NCBI GenBank assembly: GCA_035635075.1
Contig: DASQBT010000077.1
Location: forward strand, 1-11,458
Direction of reading: 5' to 3'
Source: DASQBT01 sp035635075
GTDB lineage: Bacteria; Pseudomonadota; Gammaproteobacteria; Burkholderiales; Thiobacillaceae
DNA: 11,458 nt
The position numbers were made by a program, and so were the translations under genes. Shown here one piece after another: positions 1-6,135 of this stretch. The notes under the pieces were generated by a model. The model had not been told where the DNA came from and did not search any database. It saw only the letters and a program-made list of their open reading frames with translations. How positions within the stretch are numbered: position 1 is the stretch's first letter; the number at the start of each line of letters is the position of its first letter.

Positions 1-291
1 ATGGGGGCGGGAAACAAGCTCGATCCCGCGCGCATTCAGCTCGCGGATATTTCCGCGACCCGGGCCTGCACCCTGGCGGCGGTCATGCGCAAGCGGCTCA
101 AGCGGCAGGGAATAGATCGCGGAGTGCTGACCGTATATTCGGACGAACCGGGGAGGCCACCGCAGCCGCCGCAACCGGTCGAGGGGCGGGGACGCGCCCG
201 CGCGGTCAACGGCACAATCAGTTACATGCCGCCGCTGTTCGGCCTGATGCTGGCCGGGGAAGTGATCAGGCGATTGCTGAAGCTGTCTTGA
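1..291 (+). CDS. tcdA: tRNA threonylcarbamoyladenosine dehydratase TcdA, C-terminal part (5' truncated by window edge)
   Basis: This is the last 96 codons of an E1-like (ThiF/MoeB superfamily) enzyme. The family cyclises threonylcarbamoyladenosine at tRNA position 37 to ct6A, using ATP. The fragment begins with MGAGNKLDPARIQLADI and ends with RAVNGTISYMPPLFGLMLAG followed by EVIRR. Both stretches are characteristic of the C-terminal half of the TcdA/YgdL family. The nucleotide-binding half, with the GxGGVGS loop and the adenylation Arg/Asp residues, lies upstream of the window, so the Met at position 1 is very likely internal rather than the start. The stop is TGA at 289-291. The gene is convergent with the minus-strand array, whose last stop is at 368. 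The 76-nt gap holds no convincing terminator. The main alternative is another ThiF-family member; the SYMPPLFGLMLAG tail argues for TcdA. Confidence 0.85.
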   Translation: MGAGNKLDPARIQLADISATRACTLAAVMRKRLKRQGIDRGVLTVYSDEPGRPPQPPQPVEGRGRARAVNGTISYMPPLFGLMLAGEVIRRLLKLS

Positions 292-367
292 ATCCCCGCT
301 ACTTCGAGTCCCGCTCACCCAGCCTGTCGGCCACTCCTCTCGGAGGGAGCGAGGGAAGTTCTGCGCC

Positions 368-580
368 TCACGGCTCACTCTTGCCCGTTTGCTCTTCCAC
401 TTTCTTGCGTTGCGCATCAGCGGCGTCCTGCATCTGGCCTTCCAGGGCTTTGGCCTTGTCGAGGGCGTTGCGCTGAGTTTCGAACAGTTTGGGAACAGGC
501 TCGGGTTTGGGGGGCTCGGGCGCTTTGCCGCACGCACACAGTAGGGTCAGGGGTAGCAGGGCAAGCAGTGACATGCGCAT
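368..580 (-). CDS. Small proline-rich, coiled-coil lipoprotein of unknown function
   Basis: This 70-residue protein has a short hydrophobic signal (residues 3-16) ending in a lipobox L14-C15-A16-C17. It is therefore a predicted lipoprotein lipidated on C17; Gly at +2 favours outer-membrane sorting. A proline-rich linker (about residues 20-31, PEPPKPEPVP) follows, then a charged, Ala/Gln-rich helical segment (about 33-66) with coiled-coil character. I do not recognise a named family. The ATG at 580 was chosen because it follows the stop of the upstream gene by one nucleotide and has a GGAG-type site within that gene's end. A second ATG at 574 would remove only two residues, and an open frame continuing up to 709 would bury the signal peptide. 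It is the last gene of the overlapping series that starts at the Gx transporter, so it is probably translationally coupled to the oxidase-like gene before it. Confidence 0.75.
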   Translation of the reverse strand: MRMSLLALLPLTLLCACGKAPEPPKPEPVPKLFETQRNALDKAKALEGQMQDAADAQRKKVEEQTGKSEP

Positions 581-581
581 C

Positions 582-1127
582 TCAGTCCTCCAGTAGTCCA
601 GTCGCCAATCCATCAATGCTGATTCCATTCTTGTCCCGCCAATAGTCGAGCAGTCCGGTAGGGCCTTTTTTTTCCGCCCAGCGCGCCAGGGTGTCCCGTT
701 CGCCCGCATGGTTCATCAAGGGCACCGCATAGCCGCATGAAGTTTGCACCGAGTCGATGTCCATCAGGATGATCTGGCGCTCGCCCGGCAGGTCGGGAAA
801 TGCGGCACGCAAGGCGGCCCATTCGGCATCCTGACGGCGTATCACGCGGCCCTGGCCATACAGCCGCAGGATCAGCGGATCGGCAGTGAAGCTGCAGAAC
901 ATGATGGTGAAACGGCCGTTCTCGCGCAAATGGGCGGCGGTTTCATTGCCGCTGCCGGTGAGGTCGAGGTAAGCAACCTGCCGGGATGAGAGGACGCGAA
1001 AACTGTCCATGCCCTTGGGCGATAAGTTGATGCGGCCACGATGTGGCGCGGTGGCGGTGAAGAAGATCGGCTGAGCCTGAATAAAGCTGCGGTGGGAATC
1101 TTCCAACGCGGTATAAAAGCGCGCCAT
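582..1127 (-). CDS. Pyridoxamine 5'-phosphate oxidase family (FMN-binding split barrel) protein
   Basis: This 181-residue protein resembles the PPOX-like flavoprotein family of COG3576 type. The N-terminal part has GRINLSPKGMDSFRVL (residues 31-46), the middle has TGSGNETAAHLRENGR (57-72) and an FCSF strand, and near the C-terminus is CGYAVP (131-136). These are the conserved blocks of this family, expected to bind FMN or a related flavin, but the substrate is unknown. Start: ATG at 1127 overlaps the TGA of the upstream LON gene by one base (TGATG) and is preceded by AAGGAAGGAG. An in-frame extension to 1259 would overlap the LON gene and lacks family similarity. A run of eight A residues in the coding strand (complement of 666-673, the EKK codons) is a possible slippage site. 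Proximity to ubiX, a flavin-modifying enzyme, is suggestive but does not prove a shared pathway. Confidence 0.85.
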   Translation of the reverse strand: MARFYTALEDSHRSFIQAQPIFFTATAPHRGRINLSPKGMDSFRVLSSRQVAYLDLTGSGNETAAHLRENGRFTIMFCSFTADPLILRLYGQGRVIRRQDAEWAALRAAFPDLPGERQIILMDIDSVQTSCGYAVPLMNHAGERDTLARWAEKKGPTGLLDYWRDKNGISIDGLATGLLED

Positions 1128-1711
1128 CAGCTCCTTCCTTGGTGGCGAAGAAACTCGGCCAGAATCCGCAGCCGCATCAGGCTGTCGTTCATTTCCAGCA
1201 GATTCTGCTTGATGGACAACTTGAACGGCAATACTTCGGCCAGACGAAATCCCACCCATACCGCGTCGTCGAAATGGCGTTCCGGCCCGAAGTGCTTTTC
1301 ACCCGCGTCCTCGACGATCTGCTTCAACACGTCAACCGCCAGGCGCAGGTCATCGGTGACTGTCACGGGCGACTCCGGCGCGACATCGTCCACATCCGCG
1401 ACGATGAGCCCGTCGTGCTGAGGCCGCCATTTGCGCGCCACGTAGCGCTCTATGCCTTCCACCAGCACGTGAAAAATGCCTGGCTGCGGCATATCCCAGT
1501 GGATGATGCGAGCCTGGGTGCCGACTTCGAAGGGGGTGGCCGGTTCGCCGACCTCCTGACCGGCACGCAGCGCGCAAATGCCGAAGGAACTGTTGCGTGC
1601 GACACAGCCCTTCATCAGCTGAAGATAGCGCTGTTCGAAGATTTTCAGCGGCAGGCGCCCGCCTGGAAACAGAACGGTTTGCAGGGGAAACAAGGGCAGT
1701 GAATAGCTCAC
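1127..1711 (-). CDS. LON peptidase substrate-binding domain protein (stand-alone)
   Basis: About 194 residues forming a stand-alone N-terminal LON (PUA-like) domain. SLPLFPLQTVLFPGG followed by RLPLKIFEQRY near the N-terminus is the hallmark of the family, and GxR-type and VEG blocks follow (VLVEGIERY). No AAA+ ATPase module and no Ser-Lys proteolytic dyad domain are present, so it is not Lon protease itself; such proteins are presumed substrate- or nucleic-acid-binding adaptors. I chose GTG at 1711, which overlaps the ubiX stop in the form GTGA (4 nt) and has a G-rich stretch a few bases upstream. Another GTG at 1723 would add four residues. The stop overlaps the ATG of the oxidase-like gene downstream. 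The gene lies in a tightly coupled series with ubiX, but no functional link to UbiX is visible. Confidence 0.87.
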   Translation of the reverse strand: MSYSLPLFPLQTVLFPGGRLPLKIFEQRYLQLMKGCVARNSSFGICALRAGQEVGEPATPFEVGTQARIIHWDMPQPGIFHVLVEGIERYVARKWRPQHDGLIVADVDDVAPESPVTVTDDLRLAVDVLKQIVEDAGEKHFGPERHFDDAVWVGFRLAEVLPFKLSIKQNLLEMNDSLMRLRILAEFLRHQGRS

Positions 1712-2328
1712 CGGCGCCCCCACGCAGGCAGGAGATCGTGCTTGATGTCCAATTGATCGAGGATACGCGCGACGATGAAATCGACGAGATCCTCAATTCT
1801 CGCCGGATGATGATAGAAGCCGGGATTGGCCGGCAGGATGACGGCATTCATGCGCGCAAGCTTGAGCATGTTTTCCAGATGCACGGCGGAGAAGGGTGCT
1901 TCGCGCGGTACCAGGATGAGCTTGCGATTCTCCTTGAGCATGACGTCTGCGGCCCGCTCAATGAGGTTGTCCGACAGTCCCTGGGCAATCGCAGCCAGGG
2001 TTCCCATGGAGCAGGGACACACCGCCATGGCATCCACTTTGGCCGAACCGGAAGCCAATGGTGCGAACCAGTCATCCCGGCCATAGACCTTTAGCTGCCC
2101 GGGCGCGGCGCGGTATGTTTCTTCCAGCTGTCTTTCCAGATCAGCGGGCCGGGCGGCAAGGGTCAGATCAAGTTCCTGCTTGGCCACGATGTGGGCCGCC
2201 TGTGAGGCCAGCAGATTGACCTGGGCGCCTGCGCCCAGCAAGCACTCCAGCAGGCGCAGTCCGTAGGCCAGTCCGGAAGCCCCGGTGAAGGCCAGGGTGA
2301 CGGACTTGATCAGAGGTTCCTCAGGCAT
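1708..2328 (-). CDS. ubiX: Flavin prenyltransferase UbiX
   Basis: This 206-residue cytosolic enzyme transfers a dimethylallyl group to reduced FMN to make prenylated FMN, the cofactor of UbiD-type decarboxylases used in ubiquinone synthesis and other aromatic decarboxylations. Visible motifs are TGASG (residues 15-19), SMGT (107-110), SDNLIERAADVMLKE (119-133), LVPREAPFS (139-147) and PGFYHHP (169-175). Arg125, Lys132, Arg142, Glu143 and Tyr172 line up with the active-site Arg/Lys/Arg/Glu/Tyr set known in Pseudomonas UbiX, at a constant offset of three. The start at 2328 is supported by the onset of similarity. It overlaps the end of the Gx-transporter gene by 8 nt, which implies translational coupling. 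Its UbiD partner is not in the window. Confidence 0.95.
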   Translation of the reverse strand: MPEEPLIKSVTLAFTGASGLAYGLRLLECLLGAGAQVNLLASQAAHIVAKQELDLTLAARPADLERQLEETYRAAPGQLKVYGRDDWFAPLASGSAKVDAMAVCPCSMGTLAAIAQGLSDNLIERAADVMLKENRKLILVPREAPFSAVHLENMLKLARMNAVILPANPGFYHHPARIEDLVDFIVARILDQLDIKHDLLPAWGRR

Positions 2329-2869
2329 GGGCCGATTGTGCGCCCGCCCGGGTGAGCGGAGCAACCAGGCGTGCGACCACCAGGCCATTGGTGGTCCCGA
2401 ACACCAGGGCGGCCGCGGCGAAGAGCGGGGCGAGCCCAAGAACGGCGCTGCCCGGCATCAGCCAGAACGCAGCGAGCGCGAGTTGGCCGCTGATATGGAA
2501 TCCGGCGGCGATCAGAGAATGGGAAACGGGGCCGAACAAAGAGCGGGGCAGGCGAACGGCAATGAACAGGCCCAACAGACTGGCAAGCGAACCACAAAGA
2601 GAAAGCCAGAAGCCGGGGCCAAGGAACGTGCCCAGCAGCAGGCTGCCCGCGAATACGCGAATCAAGGCAACCCAGGCCGCAGTGCGCCAGCCATGCTGCA
2701 GCAATGCCCACAGCACCACGATGTTGGCCAAGCCGGGTTTGACCCCGGGGATTGGGCTGGGCAGAGCCGCTTCAGCCAGGCTCAGGCCGATGGCGAGCGC
2801 AGCGTAGCCCGCGACACGCCTGTCTTGCTCGGTAACGGGCAGGCTAATGGTATGGCTGTGAGGTTTCAT
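2321..2869 (-). CDS. Gx transporter family / HepS-like integral membrane protein (EetB-like)
   Basis: This 182-residue, very hydrophobic protein has about five to six predicted membrane segments. The N-terminal region carries the family hallmark PSPIPGVKPGLANIVVLWAL (residues 37-56), followed by an R-V-F-A-G-S-L-L-L-G-T-F block (71-82). These match the Gx transporter family (COG4769, 'heptaprenyl diphosphate synthase component I'-like), which resembles substrate-binding S components of ECF transporters. Its ligand is not established. In Gram-positive flavin-based extracellular electron transfer loci a member of this family is, as I recall, EetB. The ATG at 2869 follows the NusG-domain-II gene by 29 nt, with GGA about 8 nt upstream. 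The C-terminus overlaps ubiX by 8 nt. Pairing with the NusG-II gene is a recurrent arrangement and suggests they act together at the membrane. Confidence 0.82.
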   Translation of the reverse strand: MKPHSHTISLPVTEQDRRVAGYAALAIGLSLAEAALPSPIPGVKPGLANIVVLWALLQHGWRTAAWVALIRVFAGSLLLGTFLGPGFWLSLCGSLASLLGLFIAVRLPRSLFGPVSHSLIAAGFHISGQLALAAFWLMPGSAVLGLAPLFAAAALVFGTTNGLVVARLVAPLTRAGAQSAHA

Positions 2870-2898
2870 GTTGGGGGTCCGGTTCCTGTAATACTGAC

Positions 2899-3267
2899 TC
2901 AGTAGTTGAGCGAGTCATAAATGCGGGTCGCGCCGGTGATTTCCACACTTACCTGATTGGGCAGGCAAAGCGCTGCCTGGCCGGCCCGGCTCAGCCAACC
3001 TTGCTTGACGCAGAGCTGGCGCGGGCCGGGGTCGTGCGCGATGCGAACCCGGTGACGGGCCACTTCCACGCTGGTTTGCCCCAGCGGGCCGGGAATCTGG
3101 ATGAGGCCGTCACGGGCAAGACTGATCTCGGCGAAGACCTTGCCACCCGCCCGTACGATCACATGGTCGCCTGCGGGGCTCCACCACGCGTGCAGGGCAA
3201 GCGCGCAAACCAGCACGCCGAAAAGGCCCAGCAAGGCCCAATCGCCGGGTTTGACCCAGGTGCTCAT
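2899..3267 (-). CDS. NusG domain II-containing membrane-anchored protein (EetA-like)
   Basis: This 122-residue protein has one N-terminal membrane anchor (about residues 8-27, DWALLGLFGVLVCALALHAW), so the remainder should lie on the periplasmic side. The body is a small beta-rich domain. Its C-terminal block, LCVKQGWLSRAGQAALCLPN followed by QVSVEI, holds two cysteines spaced as in the NusG domain II family (COG5341). Despite the name this is not the transcription factor NusG: it lacks the NGN domain. I chose ATG at 3267, 14 nt after the rapZ stop; a longer in-frame extension to 3429 lies inside rapZ and has no membrane-protein character. The ribosome-binding site is poor (GCGAAACGGC), which may mean coupling to rapZ. 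It is followed by its usual Gx-transporter partner. Function is unknown. Confidence 0.8.
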   Translation of the reverse strand: MSTWVKPGDWALLGLFGVLVCALALHAWWSPAGDHVIVRAGGKVFAEISLARDGLIQIPGPLGQTSVEVARHRVRIAHDPGPRQLCVKQGWLSRAGQAALCLPNQVSVEITGATRIYDSLNY

Positions 3268-3281
3268 GCCGTTTCGCCGCG

Positions 3282-4118
3282 CTACGCCAGCTCGCGGTGG
3301 CGCACCAGCACCTGCTCGCGATCCCTGAAGGCGGCGGCCAGAGCTTCGGCGAAATACACCGAGCGATGCTGGCCGCCGGTGCAGCCTACGGCCACGGTGA
3401 GATAGGCGCGATGATCGCGGATGTAACAAGGCAGCCAGCTTTCCACAAAGGCGCGAATGTCCGCCAGCAGGGCCATGGCATTGGGGCTGGCCTCGAGAAA
3501 TTCCTTGACCGGCTGATCCCGACCGGTAAGCGGCTTGAGTTCCGGCACGTAGTGCGGATTGGGCAGGCAGCGGATGTCAAAGACCAAGTCTGCGTCGAGC
3601 GGTATTCCATGCTTGAAGCCGAAGGACTCAAACAGCAGGGTGATGCGGGAACGATCCTGCAATACCAAGTCCTTGATCCAGAGCCTGAGTGCGCTGGAGG
3701 AAAGATCACTTGTATCAATCCGGTGCGCCAGCGGCGCGATATCTGCCAGAAGATTGCGCTCCTGTTCGATCGCCTCGGGCAGGGAAACCACGTCACTGGA
3801 CAGCGGATGGCGGCGGCGTGTTTCGGAAAACCGTTTGACCAGGGTCAGGGTCTTTGCTTCCAGAAAAATGACGCGCACATCCATGCCCTGATCCCTGAGC
3901 GTCTGCACGATCGCCGGAAACTGGGAAAAATCCTGCCCGCTGCGCGCATCCACCGATATGGCGACCTGTTGACGGCCGGTTTCGTGCAGGTGTTCAACGA
4001 CCGTGTACAGGAGGGCAATGGGGAGATTGTCGATGCAGTAATAACCGGCGTCTTCCAGTACGGCGATGGCAACGCTCTTGCCGGAGCCGGACAGACCGGA
4101 AACCAGGATTACCTGCAT
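3282..4118 (-). CDS. rapZ: RNase adapter / nucleotide-binding protein RapZ
   Basis: This 278-residue protein is of normal family length. The N-terminal P-loop is GLSGSGKS (residues 8-15), followed by the family block AGYYCIDNLP and ISVDARSG. The C-terminal domain carries VAVGCTGGQHRSVYFAE, the conserved RapZ/YvcJ signature. In E. coli RapZ binds glucosamine-6-phosphate and the sRNA GlmZ and delivers GlmZ to RNase E. In other bacteria the orthologue is better described simply as a nucleotide-binding protein, so the role here is inferred. The ATG at 4118 has a strong AAGGAGG about 10 nt upstream, and the gene lies 33 nt after hprK. The stop is TAG at 3282-3284. Location next to ptsN and hprK matches the rpoN-hpf-ptsN-rapZ arrangement known from proteobacteria and suggests a link to cell-envelope amino-sugar control or PTS-Ntr signalling. 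Confidence 0.95.
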   Translation of the reverse strand: MQVILVSGLSGSGKSVAIAVLEDAGYYCIDNLPIALLYTVVEHLHETGRQQVAISVDARSGQDFSQFPAIVQTLRDQGMDVRVIFLEAKTLTLVKRFSETRRRHPLSSDVVSLPEAIEQERNLLADIAPLAHRIDTSDLSSSALRLWIKDLVLQDRSRITLLFESFGFKHGIPLDADLVFDIRCLPNPHYVPELKPLTGRDQPVKEFLEASPNAMALLADIRAFVESWLPCYIRDHRAYLTVAVGCTGGQHRSVYFAEALAAAFRDREQVLVRHRELA

Positions 4119-4151
4119 GTACTGTGCCCCTCCTTGCGCGTGATGGATCGT

Positions 4152-5108
4152 CTATATTTCGTCCTGACGGTCAATTTCCGCCTGCTGGCGTATGGCGAAC
4201 TGCTCCATCGGATTGATGCCCCGACTCTTGAGGATATGATTGCGCACCGCAACTTCCACCAGTACCGCAAGGTTGCGGCCCGCGGCCACAGGGATGCGCA
4301 CCACGGGAATTTCCACACCTACCATGTTTTCGCGACTGGCTTCCATGTCCAGCCGGTTTAGCTGACTCATTTCTTCCGTGGATGGCTTGAACAACTCCAC
4401 GATCAGCTTCAGATTCTTCTTCACCTTGACGGCGGTTTCACCAAACAGGTAGCGGATGTTGAGCAGGCCCAGGCCACGAACTTCGAGAAAATCCCGCAGC
4501 AACGCCGGGCAGGTACCTTCCAGGGTTTCCGGTGCGACATGTCTAAGTTCCACCGCATCGTCGGCCACCAGCCGGTGGCCGCGGGTTATCAGTTCCAGGG
4601 CAAGTTCGCTCTTGCCGACCGCCGCGTCGCCCTTGATCAGGACGCCGAGGCTCATGACCTCCAGGAACACACCATGCAGCATGACGGTTTCCGCGAGCAC
4701 TTGAGTCAGGTGGTGGGACATGAGAGCCATCAACGCCGAACTTTGCTGGGGCGAGGTGAAGAGCGGCGTCTGGTTGGTCTCTGCTGCCTTCAGCATGATT
4801 TCGGGAACCGGTTCGCTGTTGGCGACAATGACTGCGGCAATTTCGGCCGAGAAAAGATGCTCGATCGCCTCCAGCAGCGCATCGGGCGCCAGTTTGCGCA
4901 AATAGTCCATCTCGGCGCTGCCCAGCACTTGAACCCGGTTGGGGTGGACAAAATTGAGATGCCCGATCAGGGCCAGGGTGGGCCGCTGGATGGTTTCGGA
5001 AGAAAGCTGGCGCGCACCGCCGGCATGGCCTGCAACCCAGGTCAACCCAAGTTGGGATGCGGTATCCCGAAAGACCGTCTCGACCGATACGGTGCTTATG
5101 CTTTCCAT
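4152..5108 (-). CDS. hprK: HPr kinase/phosphorylase HprK
   Basis: This 318-residue protein is of normal length. The family phosphorylates HPr on a serine and also reverses the reaction. The C-terminal kinase domain shows HGVFLEV with the catalytic His145, a P-loop GDAAVGKS (160-167), the acidic pair in LVADD (180-184), the HprK signature EVRGLGLLNIRYLFG (209-223), and the terminal VAVRNHILKSRGINP loop. The N-terminal half (to about 130) is the usual less conserved regulatory domain. The P-loop has Ala-Ala where many HprK proteins have Ser-Gly, though the minimal GxxxxGKS pattern is kept. The ATG at 5108 overlaps the end of ptsN by 13 nt, has no clear Shine-Dalgarno site, and is therefore probably coupled to ptsN translation. 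HPr and enzyme I genes are not in the window. Confidence 0.95.
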   Translation of the reverse strand: MESISTVSVETVFRDTASQLGLTWVAGHAGGARQLSSETIQRPTLALIGHLNFVHPNRVQVLGSAEMDYLRKLAPDALLEAIEHLFSAEIAAVIVANSEPVPEIMLKAAETNQTPLFTSPQQSSALMALMSHHLTQVLAETVMLHGVFLEVMSLGVLIKGDAAVGKSELALELITRGHRLVADDAVELRHVAPETLEGTCPALLRDFLEVRGLGLLNIRYLFGETAVKVKKNLKLIVELFKPSTEEMSQLNRLDMEASRENMVGVEIPVVRIPVAAGRNLAVLVEVAVRNHILKSRGINPMEQFAIRQQAEIDRQDEI

Positions 5109-5551
5109 GTATCGAGCAGGCGGTAGAGGGCGGCGGCGTCAGCGGCATGATTCATTTGCTCGCGCATTGAGGGGTCGCCAAACAGCTGGGCCAGTTCCCC
5201 GAGTATCTGCAGGTGAGCTTCATTGGCATCAGTCGGGGCCAGCAGGATGAAACATAGACTGACCGGACGGTTATCCGGCGCATCGAATTCCAGAGCGGGA
5301 GAGATCCGGAAGAACGCGCCGGCAGCCTGCTTCAGCCCCTTGATGCGGCCGTGAGGAATGGCGACGCCGGACCCGAGGGCCGTTGAGCCCAAACGTTCCC
5401 GTTCCGTCAGGTTGGCGAACACTTCGCTGGCCTTGAGGCCGTAGCGCGACTCAAACCAGCGCGCGGCATGCTCGAAGAGCTGTGTCTTGCTGTTGAACGA
5501 CAGGCCGGTTTGTATGCTGTCGGGTTTGAGTAAGGGAGATATCTGGTTCAT
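5096..5551 (-). CDS. ptsN: Nitrogen-regulatory PTS enzyme IIA (EIIA-Ntr)
   Basis: This 151-residue protein is one PTS_EIIA type-2 domain. The phospho-accepting histidine is His67 in GSGVAIPHGRI, preceded by NLTERERLGSTALG. The later blocks FRISPALEFDAPDNRPVSL and ILLAPTDANEAHLQILGEL match PtsN. EIIA-Ntr is the output protein of the PTS-Ntr phosphorelay and regulates, for example, potassium transport and stress functions in other proteobacteria; no sugar permease domain is attached. The ATG at 5551 has a modest GGAA site about 7 nt upstream. Expression may depend on the structured 230-nt gap between hpf and this gene. The end overlaps hprK by 13 nt, so EIIA-Ntr and HprK should be made in a fixed ratio. 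Confidence 0.95.
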   Translation of the reverse strand: MNQISPLLKPDSIQTGLSFNSKTQLFEHAARWFESRYGLKASEVFANLTERERLGSTALGSGVAIPHGRIKGLKQAAGAFFRISPALEFDAPDNRPVSLCFILLAPTDANEAHLQILGELAQLFGDPSMREQMNHAADAAALYRLLDTWKA

Positions 5552-5569
5552 GCTGCATTCCGGGACGAT

Positions 5570-5682
5570 TTATTGATTCGGCACTTATCAACTTGATAAT
5601 GTCGCCCGTGCAAATTCGGTGCCAGGCATTTCTCAGCGCACAGTGTGCCGAATCAATAACAGACCGAGTTGGCTGTTATTGA
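5570..5682 (-). promoter_or_regulatory. Structured ptsN leader / intergenic inverted-repeat cluster
   Basis: The hpf-ptsN gap holds several overlapping inverted repeats. The longest is a perfect 15-bp pair, TTATTGATTCGGCAC at 5570-5584 and its complement at 5645-5659, separated by 60 nt. A second perfect 10-bp pair (5653-5662 with 5673-5682, 10-nt loop) shares bases 5653-5659 with the first, so only one of the two can form in one RNA. A third option pairs the ATTCGG of 5614-5619 with the same strand region. Inside lie two short palindromes, TTATCAACTTGATAA (5585-5599) and GCACAGTGTGC (5638-5648). No U-tract follows, so this is not a simple terminator. It ends about 20 nt before the ptsN start codon. 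A leader regulatory switch or a small non-autonomous repeat element are both possible. Confidence 0.5.
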
Positions 5683-5781
5683 GACGGTTTGCTGTCGAAA
5701 CAAAGTCCACAAGATAAGCCGTCATGCCGTCATTCAAGATGATAGTCGCCGCCTCAATTACCTACCGGCTCGGAAGCGCGA

Positions 5782-5787
5782 TTATAC
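5782..5787 (-). promoter_or_regulatory. Possible -10 element for ptsN-hprK-rapZ inside the end of hpf
   Basis: On the minus strand the last codons of hpf contain a perfect TATAAT. No good -35 hexamer is found: the best is CTGAAG with a 15-nt spacer, and there is no extended TG. If used, transcription would start near 5775 and give a leader of about 225 nt that includes the whole structured region ahead of ptsN. The match could be chance. Confidence 0.25.
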
Positions 5788-6111
5788 GCCCGTTGCTTGA
5801 CGCTTCAGGCCCCCCGCTTCGGGGTGGTGGTCGCCTTGTTTTTCCTTGTGCTTGACGATCTGCCGGTCGAGCTTGTCTGCCAGCAGGTCGATTGCGGCAT
5901 ACATGTTGCCGTCCTCGGCGTGAGCGTGAAAATCGCGGCCCCGAACATGCAGCGTCGCTTCCACCTTGTGTACCAGTTTTTCCACCTGCATGATGACCGC
6001 CATATCGATGACCTGATCAAAATGGCGTTTTACCCGGTCAAGTTTGGATGCGACATAGTCACGGATGGCGGGCGTTATTTCTACGTGGTGACCGGTAATT
6101 GTCAGATTCAT
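5782..6111 (-). CDS. hpf: Ribosome hibernation-promoting factor, short HPF type
   Basis: This 109-residue protein belongs to the HPF/YfiA (ribosomal S30AE) family and is expected to bind the 30S subunit and help form inactive 100S ribosomes in slow growth. It starts MNLTITGHHVEITPAIRDYV and contains KLDRVKRHFD, then LHVRGRDFHAHAEDGNMYAA and DLLADKLDRQIVKHKEK, all typical of the beta-alpha-beta-beta-beta-alpha fold. It lacks the C-terminal dimerisation domain of long HPF and has a short polar tail after residue 90. The ATG at 6111 was chosen over an in-frame start at 6129 because AGGAGG lies 4 nt upstream and the family begins there. It sits 24 nt downstream of a strong terminator hairpin, so it is likely expressed from its own promoter or by readthrough. 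Confidence 0.93.
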   Translation of the reverse strand: MNLTITGHHVEITPAIRDYVASKLDRVKRHFDQVIDMAVIMQVEKLVHKVEATLHVRGRDFHAHAEDGNMYAAIDLLADKLDRQIVKHKEKQGDHHPEAGGLKRQATGV

Positions 6112-6135
6112 AAAACCTCCTAAGCTCACAGCGTG

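Noticed and set aside
292..367. Bidirectional terminator between tcdA and the lipoprotein gene
   Set aside because: Only a 4-bp CTCC/GGAG stem without a T-tract is visible, too weak to call.
1127..1711. Lon protease
   Set aside because: Only the N-terminal substrate-binding domain is present; there is no ATPase or protease domain and no frame continuing into one.
2899..3267. Transcription antitermination factor NusG
   Set aside because: The protein has a membrane anchor and only a domain-II-like fold; it lacks the NGN domain and KOW arrangement of NusG.
3297..4361. Long plus-strand open frame (354 codons) opposite rapZ and hprK
   Set aside because: It is a shadow of two well-supported minus-strand genes in GC-rich DNA, spans their junction, and has no recognisable domain or ribosome-binding site.
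5718..5733. Tandem 8-base repeat GCCGTCAT x2
   Set aside because: Two units only, with no further copies nearby; not enough to call a repeat array.
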